Of a stretch of 28,425 nucleotides of DNA, positions 10,599 to 20,090 are shown piece by piece. Every line of letters starts with the position of its first letter. Positions within the stretch are counted from its first letter, which is position 1. Location of the stretch: the NCBI GenBank assembly GCA_022579005.1, contig MU401810.1:1-28425 (forward strand). The letters run 5' to 3'. The DNA is from Poronia punctata. Lineage: Eukaryota; Ascomycota; Sordariomycetes; Xylariales; Xylariaceae. Made by a program: the position numbers and the translations under genes. The notes beneath the pieces are model-generated. The model searched no databases. It was not told the origin of the DNA and saw only the letters and a list, made by a program, of their open reading frames with translations.

Positions 10599-11233
10599 TT
10601 GGCTGTAGTTGCCGCATTGGCTTAATTGTCTTGTCAGAACAACTTTGAATTTGTGTTTGGGTTTGGGACTTGGTGTTGATTTTGACACTTTTCGACCAGT
10701 CCGACGAGGACTGTTTCGGCATTTCGGGTGGCGTTCAGCAAACAGGGCTGTATACCTACGTTGAAAAAGGCCGGGGGGTTCCTAGGTGGTTTCCCATCAA
10801 TGCCGAGTACTTACTCATTCTAGCACCACGGACTTATGTGTTATATATAAATGATCATTCCGCCCTTGGAGAATTCGTAGGGAAACTTCGTCCGCGTCCA
10901 AAAAACCCGATGTTGTATCGCTAGACCAAAGAGAGGCCTCAACGTGTATCTCTGGTATTGAGATTGGGTTGCACGTGACATGTGGTGCTTACCTAATATA
11001 GAGCATCAACTCACCATTGCAGGACCCAATTTTATTCTTAACTGGGGAATGGAGGTGGGACCTCGAAGCAGCTTGGAAGCTCTCAAAACTGGCGTTGATT
11101 CAGTTGAGTCCATCAATGTCCGACCGTGCTCAATTGCACTCCGCCGACGAGAGAAGCCGCCTTTGCCTATCCCACGATCCATAAACGAAACATATTCAAT
11201 CGCCTACGAAGACCGACAAGCAAATCGCCCGTC
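10599..11233. other. Intergenic region/leader before the complex I gene
   Basis: No coding gene recognised. A TATATATAA stretch at about 10842-10850 might be a core promoter, but it lies almost 400 bp before the next start codon. A 102-codon frame here is not protein-like. Confidence 0.4.
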
Positions 11234-12220
11234 ATGCCGCAGGATATGCCCCCCGTCGGGGGCTACGGTCCCGTTCAGTACAAGGTGAGCGGCTTTATCT
11301 TGTCTTGTCTTGCCATGCCATGCCCGTCGCAATTTGGATGGTACGAAGGGACGGGAAGAGGATATGGGGTTGTTCCGATATTAAATCTTAGACCAATGGC
11401 CGAGAAAGAGGGGGATTGTTATCTTTTTATACGGCGAGCGAATTGCGCTCGACGCGACCGATACGATAACTTTCGACCGCTCGACTAGGAAACCCAGACG
11501 AAAACAAAAGTGCGATTGGGTTCGAATATCTTGGGGGTAGTTGGCTGTGGGATGGATAACTTCCGGGTGGTTTGGTTTAAAACCTCATATCGCGATGATC
11601 CAGAAACCAAGGGTCCCGTCAGCCTACTCGATTCCGACACGTTGGAAGGATGGGATTGAGTTTTTGTTTTTGTTTTTGTTTTTTTCCAGACGGCGACTAA
11701 AGACATTGTGCTTGACTTTTGTGTTCGGAGTGGGAACTTTGCTGACAAAATCTTTCTTTCTCAGCGTAACCTCCCCGCGGCCGGATTCCGTCCCGGGACG
11801 TGGCTTGTAGCCATGGGCCTCGTTATGACGTACGGTTTCTACAAGTTGGGAGTAGGTATCAAGGAGCAGAAGTAAGTTTTCTTTTTTTTTCCTTTTTTCC
11901 TTCTTTTCCCCCCCAACTAACTAACATGTTTGTAGGGAACTCGCGCGTGAAAAGATTTGGTCACGAATCCATCTTATCCCTGTCCTACAAGCGGAAGAGG
12001 ATCGCGATCTTGTCCGCAAACATCTGGCAGATCAGGCGCGTGAGAAGGAATTATTGGGCGAGAACTTGAAGGTTTATAACTCGGATAGGTGTGTCATATG
12101 TTTTTTTTTTTTGTCCTGGGTAGTATTGTAGTAGGATGTTTGGGTTGACTTACTGATATGAAACTGTGTAGATACGTCCGACCGACATATGCCATTACAC
12201 CTGGCAACGTAACGAAATAA
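11234..12220 (+). CDS. NDUFA13: Mitochondrial complex I subunit NDUFA13/GRIM-19 (B16.6)
   Basis: Four exons: 11234-11284, 11765-11871, 11936-12088, 12172-12220, giving 119 residues; all junctions keep frame and use GT-AG. Intron 1 is long for this locus (480 bp); the others are 64 and 83 bp. The protein starts MPQDMPPVGGYGPVQY and continues RNLPAAGFRPGTWL, the family's N-terminal signature. One membrane helix follows (about 29-46, AMGLVMTYGFYKLG), then a charged amphipathic stretch REKIWSRIHLIPVLQAEEDR and the C-terminal YVRPTYAITPG-like end. From the family: an accessory subunit of NADH:ubiquinone oxidoreductase in the inner mitochondrial membrane, needed for assembly, with no cleaved presequence. 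It is a little shorter than the animal protein (144), as usual in fungi. Confidence 0.92.
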
Positions 12221-13296
12221 ATATGGTATTATCGTACCCGACGTCTCGATGGGGAGGGGCGGGATAAGACAATGTGAAGATATACATGACTACAAGTCAT
12301 GACAATATCCGGTGACTTGACTTGGATGCTGCTCGCTTGTCACTTTATTCGAGCCAAGTGGAGGTACGAGTAGACAAGCAAGCCAAGGGGGGGAGGGTGA
12401 TGGGTGATGGGTGCGAAACGGGACTTGTTCGTTAAGAGTCCTTGTACATATGCGTAACTGAGACTAGACGTTTGTAACAAGAGTAGCTGCGCCTATACAT
12501 TACAAGTGGATGTAGCTACTGTAGGAAATAATTTCTCATGTATGCCCCTTTCTATTTTCCTCTGAACCGGGCAAACGTACGTCAAGTTTGTACATGTCAG
12601 ATGTATGTGAAGATGCCACGCTTCTACGGATTGTGACTTGCTACAGCGGCCATGTGGGAGTGACGAGATGGATAATACCGGCCTGCCTAGTGGTCTAACC
12701 TTAGTCTAGAGGTAGATATTTGTTTATGTTCCGAGGTCAGAACATGTATGTTTCTTTGAAACCAATCCGCCAGATCTACGTGTATTTTACTTGACTAAAC
12801 CTACTTGTACGTACGTCGTTATCGCCGAATACTGGTAAATAAATGAGGGGCTGGAATGGAGGTGAATATGTAAGCAAGAGCCTCACACGGCATAACATTA
12901 ACGAGGGAAACGGCGTTAAGAGAACCGGATTATTAATACGTAGGCTACCTTTCCCTACTAACTTTGACTAAAAATGAAACTACGTAGAGCTAGTTTCATT
13001 GTGTTCGGTTAATTGAGATGAGACGGAAATTTAGGTTGGTAGACGGAGTAGACGGAGTTAAGACACGGAGGTTAGGACGGGAATTAGATAGTAGATGTAT
13101 GTAGTAAAAAGGAGGGGGGGGGGGAGGCTTGGCTTCGTTCCGTGTCAGTTGGCGATGTATGTATGTTGTTACATGTATGTGTCAAAGTGTAGAATACCTA
13201 GCAAACTAAACCAAAGTAGAGAAATCCAATCGGTAACTAAACTTTGAAGTAGACAAGGTAGGTAGGTAGGTAATAAACTAACAATATACACATCAG
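12221..13296. other. Intergenic region, about 1.1 kb
   Basis: No gene seen on either strand. It contains a G11 run (13114-13124), a short hairpin catgactacaagtcatg near 12288, and an (aggt)4 stretch near 13257-13271. Probably the 3' region of the complex I gene plus the promoter of the dehydrogenase gene. Confidence 0.5.
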
Positions 13297-13305
13297 ATAT
13301 ATAAG
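13297..13305 (+). promoter_or_regulatory. Probable TATA box of the dehydrogenase gene
   Basis: ATATATAAG lies 128 bp upstream of the ATG at 13433. A (CAA)n-rich leader at about 13348-13367 follows, a common leader composition in filamentous fungi. Confidence 0.45.
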
Positions 13306-13432
13306 AAGGGAAGATATCCCCCTTATTCGAGCCTAGAGGTAAAAGACGAACAACAACAACAACAACATCACGATCCCTACCTACCTACTCTTAACCAAGC
13401 ACATTTCCCACTCTCATCACACACACTCAAAA

Positions 13433-14496
13433 ATGTCTTTCGACGGAAGCACAACCAGCGAAGAAGTAATCAAGCACTTCACCCCCCAAATCGCATCCAA
13501 AACCTTTGTCATAATCGGCGCCGGATATCCCAGTATCGGGAGCCAAATAGCCACCTACCTATCCTCATCCTCATCTTCGTCTTCGTCTCCCCCCGGGAAG
13601 ATCATCATCGCCTCACGCACGGCATCTAAAGTAGATCCGGTTCTAGCAACCATCAGCAACAATAATCCGAGAATCAAGACGTCTTTCATCCAAGTCGACG
13701 TAACAGATCATGAATCCGTCCGATCCGCAGCACCCGAAATCCTACAAGAGGTCGGCCCCGGGCAAAGGATTGACGTGTTGATCTACGCGGCAGGCGCAAT
13801 GGCTCTCAAAGACTACACGGTCGATAAACAAGGGATCGAATATCAATTATCCGCCAATCATGTCGGATGTTTTCTCCTGACGAACTTGCTCGCGCCGAAT
13901 TTCGAGAGGTTTGTCGTTTTGACTAGTTCGGGCTATAGACTTACTCCTTTCCGGTTCGATGATTATAATTTCTCGGACGGGAAAGAATATGATCCCTGGT
14001 TGGCATATGGTCAAGCAAAGACGGCGAATATCTTGTTTGCTTACGGATTGGGGAAGAAGTTGAGGGGAAGGGGAAGGGGGGTGGAATGTGTGGCTGTTCA
14101 TCCGGGATATAACGGTGATACGAAGCTGGGCGAACATTTGACTTGGGATGATTATGGGAAGATTGACGGGGTTATGGAGAGGAGTAGGGGGATTAAGTGG
14201 GAGGTAAGCATTTATCCAATTCTTTCATTCATTTGTCGATTCCCTCCTTTTTCTCATGTTTTTATTAATAACTGACGTATGTGTGTTAGTGGGAAGAACC
14301 ACGATTCAAAACCTTCTCCCAGATTGCTGCCACTCCTCTCATTGCTGCTCTCGATCCGGCTTTGGTTGGGAAGACGCCCGCTTTTATGCAGAATAGTCGG
14401 GTTCATGAGGCGGATGGTCATGCTACGGATCCCGAGGCCGCGGAGAAGTTGTGGAAGCTTAGTGAGGAACTTGTTGGGCAGAAGTTTGAATACTAA
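13433..14496 (+). CDS. Short-chain dehydrogenase/reductase (SDR) family protein
   Basis: Two exons, 13433-14203 and 14290-14496, joined across an 86-bp intron (gtaagc...ttag), give 325 residues. A Rossmann start is visible (FVIIGAGYPSIG, G29-G36), but the usual TGxxxGxG is altered: there is one extra residue and Ser replaces the middle Gly. Other SDR marks are the AAG in VLIYAAGAM (the NNAG position), TSSG with Ser165/166, and the catalytic YxxxK as Y192-GQA-K196. The segment VAVHPGYNGDT occupies the family's PG motif. The C-terminal part coded by exon 2 (EEPRFKTFSQIA ... EAAEKLWKLSEELVG) resembles fungal retinol-dehydrogenase-like SDRs. A run of nine Ser (44-52) sits between beta-1/alpha-1 and beta-2. 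The substrate cannot be told from sequence; NAD(P)H-dependent oxidoreduction is the expected chemistry. No neighbouring biosynthetic cluster is evident. Confidence 0.85.
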
Positions 14497-16296
14497 CCTC
14501 ACACAGAAAGACGGGGGGGTGTAGGATGATGTTGTTGTTGGTGGAAGAAGTAGGGCATTAAGTGGAAGAAAGGGGGAAGGGGATGTTTTAATGGTCAAAT
14601 AACCTAGTAAAAGTACCTTGAATACTCGTGGGTTATATTTACTCCTTGTCAAGTTATATGTCGCGCCGTATATATCGTAAGGTAGTTTTGGCCTCATTGG
14701 CTCCCGTATATACTTCATATCATATTTATGTAACACCTTTACGTTACTTAACTTACTCCAACTTGCTACCTACTTAACCTACCACACCCAACAACACGTT
14801 TTGTCATTTGGGCGTTGAAATTATCTCCGAATTTTAACTCGTATATCCTTTGCTGACTGGACTACGTCTTCCGAGGTGCGACGAGGCTTGATTTGAGATA
14901 TTACCTGTAGATAGAATGTGAAGACCGTAACCTCACATACTTCTCAAGCTTAGCTTTACTCGGGAAAAGATAACAACAAAACATTTAGGCAAAAAAGAAA
15001 GAAAAAAAGAAAAAAAAAAACCACACGATTTACTAACACCTATCCATTATCTCCGTCATCTTCTTGTCTACATATCTACGAGTACTTCTAGGTTAAAAAG
15101 CTGCTGATGTAACTTTCAAGCTAGGTACCTAAGGTAAGTAGGTATGTAGCCGCAAACCGGATTTTCCTCTTTACCTGCCTTTTCCGTCTTCCCAACCCCG
15201 AATCGAAACCCCAACCCCAACCCAACCATCACACAACACGACATGGGGAAAGAAGGAAAGTTCGTTCCAGACCTCTTTCTTATCTCCACCTCGAAAAAAA
15301 AAAACCCCGTTCCAACACTTAAAGAAGAAGGTGATTACTTTCGCGGAACCCTGATCATCCCCGATTACACCCTTTCTTTTGCCGCTACCTACTTGCTACC
15401 AAGACTTTGGACATGTCTTTCAAAAGAGCCAAGAAACACCAAGACACCCAAGATCTGGGGATGAAAAAGCTTATTTTCCCATTTCTTTCCCTTGGCAGGT
15501 ACCGGCCGGGATATTACATTTTCCCCTCTGTCACTTTTGTACAAAGGTAGGTAATCAAACAAACTCGACTCAAGTCATCAACTGTAAGTATAAGTATAAG
15601 TAGGCAAGGGGCCCTACCTACCTTACCTACCATGATACTTTTAAAGGCTCAATATTGGAGCCTAGTAGCTTTTAAAACTTCGGCGGGATCCGATAGACAT
15701 GCCCCCCCCTCCGCATAATCCCGTCTTCGATGACATCGTTTTGCTAATAACTCACGTTTTTGTTCCATGCGGGGACTGGCCATGTCGAATGTAGAAGGCC
15801 AAACGCCAGATGCAAGCGCCGGAAGAGACAACCGAAGAATTTAGATATGTAAGTATGTATATAGGTTTGTCAGACTAGGTAGGTAGCTAGTCGAGTATGG
15901 CGCGGGACGCCTTTTACCTACTCGCCCATATGAGCTGTGATTAAGTGAGTGAGTGAGTGATTTTATCACGGCCGGCCGGCTTCTTCTTCGCGTATCATAG
16001 GCTAGACGATGCAAGTGATAGAAGCACGAAAGGAAAGAAAACCCCCCTGCTGTACTGTCAAAGATATGTCGTGCCGGCCTGCCTCTCTTGGCATACGCCG
16101 TCAAAGGTGGCAGTCCATTTGTTCAACCCACAGGACGCGGCCTAGCAGGGGTTCGAGGTCGACTCACACCACATGTTGAACGAGAAAACGAAAGAAAATC
16201 GCCGATCTCTTGCCTTTTTCGAGCTGGCTGACAACGGATGAACAGGCCAACGAGGTTATTCGCATCTGATATAGGTATGCGACTCGAGGTCCGTCG
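14497..16296. other. Gene-free stretch, about 1.8 kb
   Basis: No convincing gene. It has several A-rich and (acct)n stretches, the palindrome-like aggtacctaaggta near 15122-15135, and gagtgagtgagtga near 15947-15960. An ATG frame at 15243-15464 (73 codons) has no recognisable content. Confidence 0.5.
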
Positions 16297-16308
16297 TATA
16301 TATATAAA
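16297..16308 (+). promoter_or_regulatory. TATA box of the aspartic protease gene
   Basis: TATATATATAAA lies 130 bp upstream of the protease ATG, a good distance for a fungal core promoter. The leader then contains four tandem CTCAG pentamers (16361-16380). Confidence 0.55.
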
Positions 16309-16360
16309 CCCCCATTCGTCGCCCGTCATGATGCTGAAAAACAAACCCCCTTTCTCGTCA

Positions 16361-16384
16361 CTCAGCTCAGCTCAGCTCAGCTCA
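16361..16384 (+). repeat. CTCAG pentamer tandem repeat in the protease leader
   Basis: Four perfect CTCAG units plus CTCA. They lie between the TATA box and the ATG, so probably in the 5' untranslated region. A simple microsatellite; length polymorphism between strains is likely. Confidence 0.8.
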
Positions 16385-16437
16385 AACTCGACACCTTTTT
16401 CTCTCTCCTAACCTAGATATTCCTTCACTGCGTCAGC

Positions 16438-17762
16438 ATGATTCCTTCCCCTAGCACCCTCGCGCTATTCGGCGCTCTCCTGGGCGCCGTCACGGCCGTC
16501 CCTCCTCCCCAGCCCGGCCGCTTCAGCGTAAACCAGACGCGCAATGAGCATTTCCGCCGTCACGGCCCTGCCCAGGTCGCCAAGACATATCTGAAATACG
16601 GACGTCCGGTGCCCAACGAGCTGGCAACCGCTCTCGGAATCACGCCCGACGGCAGGAAGCGCAGCGAGGGTTCCGTCGTGACGAACCCCGAGGAGTACGA
16701 CTCGGAGTGGTTGACGCCCGTGCAGATCGGCACGCCGGCACAGACCCTCTACCTCGACTTCGACTCTGGTTCTTCCGATCTCTGGGTCTTCAGCACCGAC
16801 ACCAACTCCCGGTACGTCAACGGACAGACACTGTACAGCCCCGGTAAGAGCAGCACGTCTCAGCGTCTCAGCGGGTCTAGCTGGGGTATCAGCTACGGCG
16901 ACGGCAGTTCGTCGAGCGGTATCGTGTACAAGGATGTCGTTAGTATCGGCGGACTCAGCGTCGCCTCACAGGCTGTCGAGTCGGCCCAGACTGTCTCTAG
17001 CTCTTTCACCTCTGAGAGCAATCTTGACGGTCTGCTTGGTCTTGCCTTTAGCAGCCTTAATACCGTCTACCCGTCTCAGCAGAAGACCTGGTTCGACAAC
17101 ATCAAGGGAAGTCTTGACAAGCCCGTTTTTGCCGTCGACTTCAAGGCAGGAGAGCGTAAGTTTTCTCCCCCCGCAACTCAACCCAGCCAGGCCCCTTTCC
17201 CAGCATATCGTATCTTCCTCCCCCCGAGACACTGTTCCCCCCGCTAACAAATCCATCTTTAACACCAGCCGGCACCTACGACTTCGGCTTCATCGACTCA
17301 TCCAAATACACCGGCTCAATCGCCTACGCCTCGGTCAGCACTCGCCAAGGCTTCTGGGAATTCCCTCTATCCGGCTACGCCGTGGGATCGGGATCCTTCC
17401 GGAGCAGCAGCATCGACGGCATCGCCGACACGGGAACGACCCTCCTCTACCTCCCCAGCAGCGTCGTAAGCGCCTACTGGTCACAAGTCTCGGGCGCACG
17501 CAACGACGCCTCCGCCGGCGGCTACACCTTCCCCTGTTCCGCGAAACTTCCCACCTTCACTTTCGGCGTGGGGTCCGCGCGCTTCGTCATCCCTGCCGAA
17601 TATATCAATTACGCGCCTTATACCAGCACGACTTGCTTCGGTGGTATCCAGTCGAGTTCGGGGATCGGGATTAATATCTTTGGGGATGTTGCGCTCAAGT
17701 CGGCTTATGTTGTCTTTGATTCGAATGGGCCGCGTATCGGTTGGGCTGCTAAGGATTTGTAA
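16438..17762 (+). CDS. Secreted pepsin-like aspartic protease (MEROPS A1)
   Basis: Two exons, 16438-17155 and 17269-17762, with a 113-bp intron (gtaagt...ccag), give a 403-residue preproprotein. A signal peptide (about 1-20, [13 protein letters not shown] then VPPPQPG) leads into a basic propeptide. The propeptide probably ends after RKR at about 73-75, a Kex2-type site. The mature enzyme has both catalytic Asp: D109 in [10 protein letters not shown] and D293 in [10 protein letters not shown]. The flap [10 protein letters not shown] is intact. One Cys pair (FPCSAK and TTCFGG) fits the conserved C-terminal disulfide. The end [25 protein letters not shown] is split typical A1. This is closest in style to aspergillopepsin, penicillopepsin and endothiapepsin. 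Expected role: extracellular protein digestion at acid pH. No GPI tail is seen. Confidence 0.94.
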
Positions 17763-17810
17763 AATTGGTACGAGTAGATTGTAGATAGGTTGTAAGGGTT
17801 TGGAGGGAAG

Positions 17811-17854
17811 GTAAAGGGAAGGTAGAGGGAAGGTAGAGGGAAGGTGGAGGGAAC
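17811..17854 (+). repeat. 11-bp tandem repeat (4 units) 3' of the protease gene
   Basis: Units gtaaagggaag, gtagagggaag, gtagagggaag, gtggagggaac follow each other, preceded by a partial unit. They begin 48 bp after the stop codon, so probably in the 3' untranslated region. No known function. Confidence 0.8.
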
Positions 17855-18244
17855 TATGTAGGACCCTACCTGTACTTGCCTGGATGTTTTGTAATTACGA
17901 CGGCTGGTAAAGTAATTTAAAAATCATTGTACCAAAGCACGATTCTTGCCCTTTTTGCCATGATTCCGTCGCGCCGAACAAGGTTCCAGCTTCGCGTCTA
18001 GGGTACAGTATAGGCTGAGCCTTCTTTACTCACGCACCAACGCACACATATCCCAAAGGGAAAAATGGCAACTTGAAGCATCTAATGAATTGAACAGGCA
18101 TTTTATTTGATTATTTTATCCGGATTATAATCGACACCTCGTGTCATAGCTGTAGCTGTAATTGCCCGCTCGTCCGGGTAGATGCATGCATGTACCTAAC
18201 CTACTTTATTCAGGGTGTCAGGTATCTATCAACACAGATCAGCT

Positions 18245-18417
18245 CTTGCCTCCATCATCGCACAAAGGGAAGGAAGAAAAAAGGGTTGGGAGAATCCATC
18301 AGTTGCGTGGTGTAAAATGATCTCATTGCCTGTTTGTGACAAGCTCTGAAGTAGCAAATACTTGAAAATTGCAAAACATCATATGGGGCGCGTTCTATGC
18401 AGAAAATATTCACGTAC
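18245..18417 (-). other. Intron 2 of the snoRNA host gene
   Basis: Minus-strand donor AAG|GTACGTG at 18417 and acceptor GGCAAG at 18245, with a T/C-rich tract before it. It carries snoRNA copy 1. Predicted from splice-site match and parallel structure with the other intron; needs RNA evidence. Confidence 0.5.
18294..18387 (-). ncRNA. Box C/D snoRNA, U24-like, copy 1
   Basis: Read on the minus strand: box C AUGAUGU (18382-18376), box D CUGA (18302-18299), 84 nt from C to D, with CCA and UGG just outside able to form a short terminal stem. The stretch AGUAUUUGCUACU (about 18362-18350) stands just before a degenerate D' box (CAGA) and can pair 12-13 nt (one G-U) with the conserved LSU rRNA AGUAGCAAAUAUU. 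The fifth nucleotide before D' faces the A corresponding, from memory, to yeast A1449, a known U24/snR24 target. The order and spacing resemble human SNORD24. The second guide, next to box D (CACCACGCAA), differs from the usual U24 guide. Confidence 0.68.
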
Positions 18418-18490
18418 CTTTTTATCTTTTTTGCGCGTCTCTATCAAGCACGTAGAATATAAATACCGTCCCTTTTATTCCAAATTAGCT

Positions 18491-18666
18491 CTTGCAACAA
18501 ACAACCAACAAATAAGAAGGAATAGGCAGGGTTAGGAAATCAGTTGCGTGGTGAAAGATAATCTCATTGCCTGTTTGTAAACAAAGCTCTGAAGTAGCAA
18601 ATACTTGAAAAGTTGCAAAGCATCATGTAAAAAAGCGGTTGTTAAATAGTACAGACATATACATAC
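18491..18666 (-). other. Intron 1 of the snoRNA host gene
   Basis: Minus-strand donor CAAG|GTATGT at 18666 and acceptor TTGCAAG at 18491, with cctaac as a possible branch site and a pyrimidine-rich stretch between. It carries snoRNA copy 2. Confidence 0.5.
18535..18632 (-). ncRNA. Box C/D snoRNA, U24-like, copy 2
   Basis: Paralogue of copy 1, 244 bp further along. Box C AUGAUGC (18626-18620) and box D CUGA (18543-18540) are 87 nt apart. The D'-side guide AGUAUUUGCUACU with UCAGAGCUU after it, the internal ACAAACAGGCAAUGAGAU and the D-side CACCACGCAA are identical to copy 1, while the joining bases vary. That pattern of conserved guides and drifting spacers suggests both copies are functional. 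The outer stem is weak here, which is tolerated in intronic snoRNAs. Confidence 0.66.
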
Positions 18667-18777
18667 CTTGATTGAAGAGAATCCTAGGTTAGGTTAGTCA
18701 AGTTAAGAAAAGCATTCCTGACTTGGTCTACAAGTAATAATAAATGTTAAAGATTGAACAAGATGTTAATGACCACT

Positions 18778-18785
18778 CTTTTATA
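18778..18785 (-). promoter_or_regulatory. TATA box for the snoRNA host gene
   Basis: TATAAAAG on the minus strand, about 110 bp before the first predicted donor site. Upstream of it (18795-18830) is ttctacgcgtagcgtcgcgcaaaa-type sequence that recurs in altered form in exon 2 (18425-18460), perhaps a duplicated promoter element. Confidence 0.45.
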
Positions 18786-18937
18786 CAGAGATTTTTTTTC
18801 TTTTGCGCGACGCTACGCGTAGAAAATCCAGTTTGACAAAGTGGGTCTCTAACCCAATGCCCATCTGTAATCGATATAATAACAGATTGGCACTGTATCT
18901 ACCATCCAATCAGAAATCAATTGGCTACAATTCATCT

Positions 18938-19009
18938 GGTTTCCTAGTGTAATGGTTATCACAGCGGATTCTGATTCCGCTAATCTGGGTTCGATTCCCG
19001 GGGAGACCT
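18938..19009 (+). tRNA. tRNA-Gln (anticodon CUG)
   Basis: The cloverleaf is complete and intronless. The acceptor stem GGTTTCC pairs with GGAGACC (one G-U), the D arm is around AGTGTAATGGTTATCA, and the anticodon stem GCGGA/TCCGC holds the loop TTCTGAT with anticodon CTG. The T arm CTGGG-TTCGATT-CCCGG follows, with T as discriminator. Internal A and B boxes fit the consensus (B box GGTTCGATT). Oligo-T runs from 19013 onward provide Pol III termination. It reads CAG codons. It is divergent from the snoRNA host gene. Confidence 0.96.
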
Positions 19010-20090
19010 GATATTTTACTTTTTTTACAGATTTGCATACTCTTTCCCCCCGTAATTCTTTTCTTTTTACCACCACTCCTGTTTTGTCCTTGCGGTTTCT
19101 ATAGGGTCCTTTTTTTTTTTTTTAAACCGCGGAAGCAATCGTTCTGCTTTCGAGTTAAATATGGTCAACTTTCAGGCCACTACCTACCTACCTCTCTACT
19201 TTTTAGAGAGCACGAGTTGAAGCAGGTATTCTGGTGGGGCTTGCATATGAGAGAGTATTAATCTCGCCGTGAACCATTCATTATTGATGTTCCTCAAGAC
19301 GTACTTACTTACGTAAAGGTACCTACTTGACCAAGGTATATGAATGAATTACTTGTCATAGGAGTTGGCAAAATCCATGTCCGGCGCAAAGAAATAATAT
19401 AGCAACGGTTACCCAAGTAACCCTCAGTCTCAATTAGAAATCGGGTGTGATGTTTTCTGGTCAAGTAGGACTAACCTCCGTAGTCCCACCTACCATGAGG
19501 AGAGCAAAAGCGTCCAGACGAACTTGGATGGGTAGATCGGGACTTACTTCGGACTCGTTAACCCTGGTGTTGTCGGACACCCGACGGTAGCCAGCTGGCC
19601 TTTGATGCCCGCGATAGATCAATCATGTCTAATATATTTTGCCATAAAACTAGGTAGGTGCCCATTTTAGACTCTCTACCTATGAGCTTTTGATGACAAG
19701 GTACCTAAGGTAGGTAAGGGCGCATTGGAAATAGGGGGAAATGATGGTTTATTAATAGGGGGGACCGCCTGCATAATAAGACAAATGAAAGCGGTTTGGT
19801 TAAAGACTGGGTTGTTCTGTTTTTAAAAAGAATTGGTTCGGGGTCCCGGGCGGCGCGTCCCTCTCCTGAGTCCTAGGAGAAAAGTTCCCGGCCGGAGTCG
19901 TAATAACACGTGATCATACGTCGACAAAGGGTTACTGATATTAAAAGGATTACGAAATAAAAGGACCAATGACGGCAATACGGCAGTGGAATTACGGGTG
20001 ACTCCATCTGTGTCGTCGTTCCGACGCCGTCTACGCCGGCGTTTCTATACCTACTAAATCAAGTTCAGGTACTACGAGTAGGGGGACCAC
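19010..20090. other. Gene-poor intergenic DNA, about 1.1 kb
   Basis: No gene recognised on either strand. It contains several TACC/GGTA motif clusters and aggtacctaaggta near 19700-19713. Confidence 0.5.

Larger units (their letters stand above)
18185..18760 (-). ncRNA. Putative non-coding snoRNA host gene, three exons
   Basis: On the minus strand: exon 1 from about 18755 to 18667, intron 18666-18491 (GTATGT...AAG, 176 bp), exon 2 18490-18418 (73 nt), intron 18417-18245 (GTACGTG...AAG, 173 bp), then exon 3 from 18244 down to about 18190 with AATAAA at 18210-18205. Each intron contains one U24-like snoRNA, and pyrimidine-rich tracts with ctaac or ccaac lie between the snoRNA and the acceptor. 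A TATA box (18785-18778) is well placed. Exons are short and full of stops, so I infer a non-coding host, like UHG-type genes. The exons could instead be spacers in a polycistronic precursor. AAG acceptors also occur in other introns of this window. Confidence 0.55.

Noticed and set aside
13257..13271. Telomere-like repeat
   Set aside because: The unit is AGGT, not TTAGGG, and it occurs inside the locus in many short runs.
15243..15464. 73-codon ATG frame as a small gene
   Set aside because: Runs through an A-rich tract, has no recognisable content and no promoter evidence.
16934..17674. 246-codon frame rich in Arg/Ser/His
   Set aside because: Out-of-frame shadow of the protease gene, spanning its intron; low-complexity translation.
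18849..19076. 75-codon minus-strand frame
   Set aside because: It overlaps the tRNA-Gln gene antisense; coincidence.
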